Assembly: GCF_001625305.1 (NCBI RefSeq)
Contig: NW_017803047.1
Span: forward strand, 139,403-203,402
Direction: 5' to 3'
DNA: 64,000 nucleotides
Origin: Branchiostoma belcheri
Lineage: Eukaryota; Chordata; Leptocardii; Amphioxiformes; Branchiostomatidae
Part shown: positions 62,901 to 64,000 of the stretch, in pieces
Position numbering within the stretch: position 1 is the stretch's first letter
Layout: each line of letters begins with the position of its first letter
The notes under the pieces: model-generated
Database searches by the model: none
Told to the model about the DNA's origin: nothing
What the model saw: the letters and a program-made list of their open reading frames with translations, nothing else
Made by a program: the position numbers and the translations under genes

Positions 62901-63481
62901 GCAGAATAGAAAGCAGCGTTCGCTAGTGCATTAAATTTGTTTTCTGTCTCCGAAACTACTTACATAAAGTTGATAAAGGGTACCCAACAGCCGTAACTTG
63001 TGGACAACAAGTTACAAGCACATGCGTGGAGGGGGGGGGGAGAACAGGTGGGTCACCTTTACCAGCTCCCTCCCCTAATTACATCAATAAAAACCATTCT
63101 AAAATAACATTGAATTTCAACACATCGTGAGAATAATTCATAACAATACATACAAAAATATGGACATGCAATATTTCAGATATTATTCTACGTAAGTATC
63201 AGCCCGGTCTTAATGCTATATGCATGTCCTACATCTGCAAGTCGTGTTACAAATCTCTCTGTAGCATTTAGAGTCATCCTGCGACCCTTGAGCTGCCAAA
63301 GATTGGACAGATCGCCCAAACACGAATTTCATATAGACAAAGGAAGGAATAAAAAAAGTTCTGTGTGTTTTAAATTTGTTGTATTATAAATAATACCATG
63401 CATCGTTATCATGTTGACTAATTGTTTCCGATATCTTTCAGATCGCTTCTGAATTGCCAACAATTGATCGTGAACTGATTG
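59931..63481. other. 3' UTR and intergenic stretch after gene B
   Basis: The stretch includes a TATCTG-repeat start near 60395 followed by a GCGGCGCGGCGGC-containing block (possible old repeat), a 96-bp tandem duplication, and a stretch rich in TTCGTCC words (62600-62710). No exons with paired splice sites or family resemblance were seen. Confidence 0.5.
61286..61478. repeat. 96-bp tandem duplication
   Basis: Two nearly identical units begin AGAGTCTGCCCTTATTCCCA at about 61286 and 61382; the second has one A fewer in its poly-A run. Confidence 0.92.
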
Positions 63482-63750
63482 TGGGGTCGTGTGGCGTACG
63501 TGGGGTCGTGTGGCGTAGCGGCAGAATGCGCGACTCGGAACTAAGAGTCCCGGGTTCGAGTCCTGACATGCCACCGATCTTGTGCCCTTGGGAAAGGCAC
63601 TTTACACGACTTTCCTAACTTAGCTCTCGTGTAAATGAGTACTGTCCTGTCATGTATTTGTCCTCTGTGTTGGTGGCGGCATTAATATAAGTTGACAAAA
63701 CTTGAGTGTGTTGTCACCACGTCTGGTGATTACATGTTGGAATAAATAAA
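63482..63750 (+). mobile_element. tRNA-derived SINE, copy 3, with duplicated head
   Basis: The first 18-20 bases (GTGGGGTCGTGTGGCGTA) occur twice before the full box A, box B (GGTTCGAGTCC) and body. The rest matches copies 1 and 2. The doubled start may be replication slippage or one insertion beside an older fragment. Confidence 0.88.
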
Positions 63751-64000
63751 TTAAATTAAAAAAAACAACTAATAAGCAACGACACCCAGCGGATTGAGGA
63801 TGAAAAGCATCTTTAGCGCAACAATTTGAGTCAGTAAACATTGGAAACAGACAGTACTTTGTACTTTATGTATATTCTTTGAGTAAATCCGTCTTTGTTG
63901 AAAGATGTAGCTGCTGTAGCTGTGACATGGAAATAAATGTTTAACGAAATGTGATAAATAAATGTATCGAATATTTCAACGATTAGTTATATGTTTTGTT
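63751..64000. other. Window end, nothing recognised
   Basis: An AT-rich sequence with several AATAAA words. No feature is supported. Confidence 0.5.

Overview
The window is animal genomic DNA: long GT-AG introns, small exons that mostly sit in symmetric phase 1, many dispersed repeats, and extracellular modules shuffled as whole exons. The style (discoidin, FN3, sushi, VWD, C-type lectin and TSP1 modules in one protein, a tRNA-derived SINE family, abundant MITEs) fits a lancelet such as Branchiostoma. That assignment is an inference; no marker gene proves it. Three runs of N mark assembly gaps (9914-9933, 26859-26878, 56447-56528).

Two large plus-strand genes can be assembled from splice sites and reading phase. 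Gene A (975-12033, 13 exons) encodes about eight membrane segments, a proline-rich cytoplasmic linker with a 19-residue repeat, and a RIPK2-like protein kinase domain, about 825 residues in all. Every junction is in phase, but exon 11 carries one extra base that breaks the frame inside the kinase C-lobe. It is either a sequence error or a young pseudogenizing change. A multipass membrane protein fused to a RIPK-type kinase is the most unusual thing in the window.

Gene B (19528-59930, 45 exons) reads without a stop for 2690 codons. Its order is: signal peptide; four discoidin (F5/8 type C) plus FN3 units and a fifth discoidin without FN3; sushi; VWD, C8, TIL and a TIL-associated segment; 13 sushi domains; C-type lectin; TSP1; C-type lectin. 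Both the discoidin/FN3 units and the sushi exons were amplified with their introns. It looks like a secreted adhesion, matrix or recognition protein. An alternative start with a signal-like sequence at 44850 leaves open that it is two neighbouring genes.

The rest is mobile DNA and spacer. There is a TTAA-flanked, piggyBac-like MITE family carrying a 20-bp palindrome (four copies, two of them inverted around the 5' half of gene A). There is also a hAT-like MITE with an 8-bp target duplication and a nested SINE, a tRNA SINE family, LINE 3' ends, and a Penelope-like fragment with inverted repeats containing hammerhead-ribozyme-like cores. A 1.57-kb element has an empty site preserved in a paralogous intron of the same gene. 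The intervals 12034-19527 and 59931-64000 show no convincing gene.
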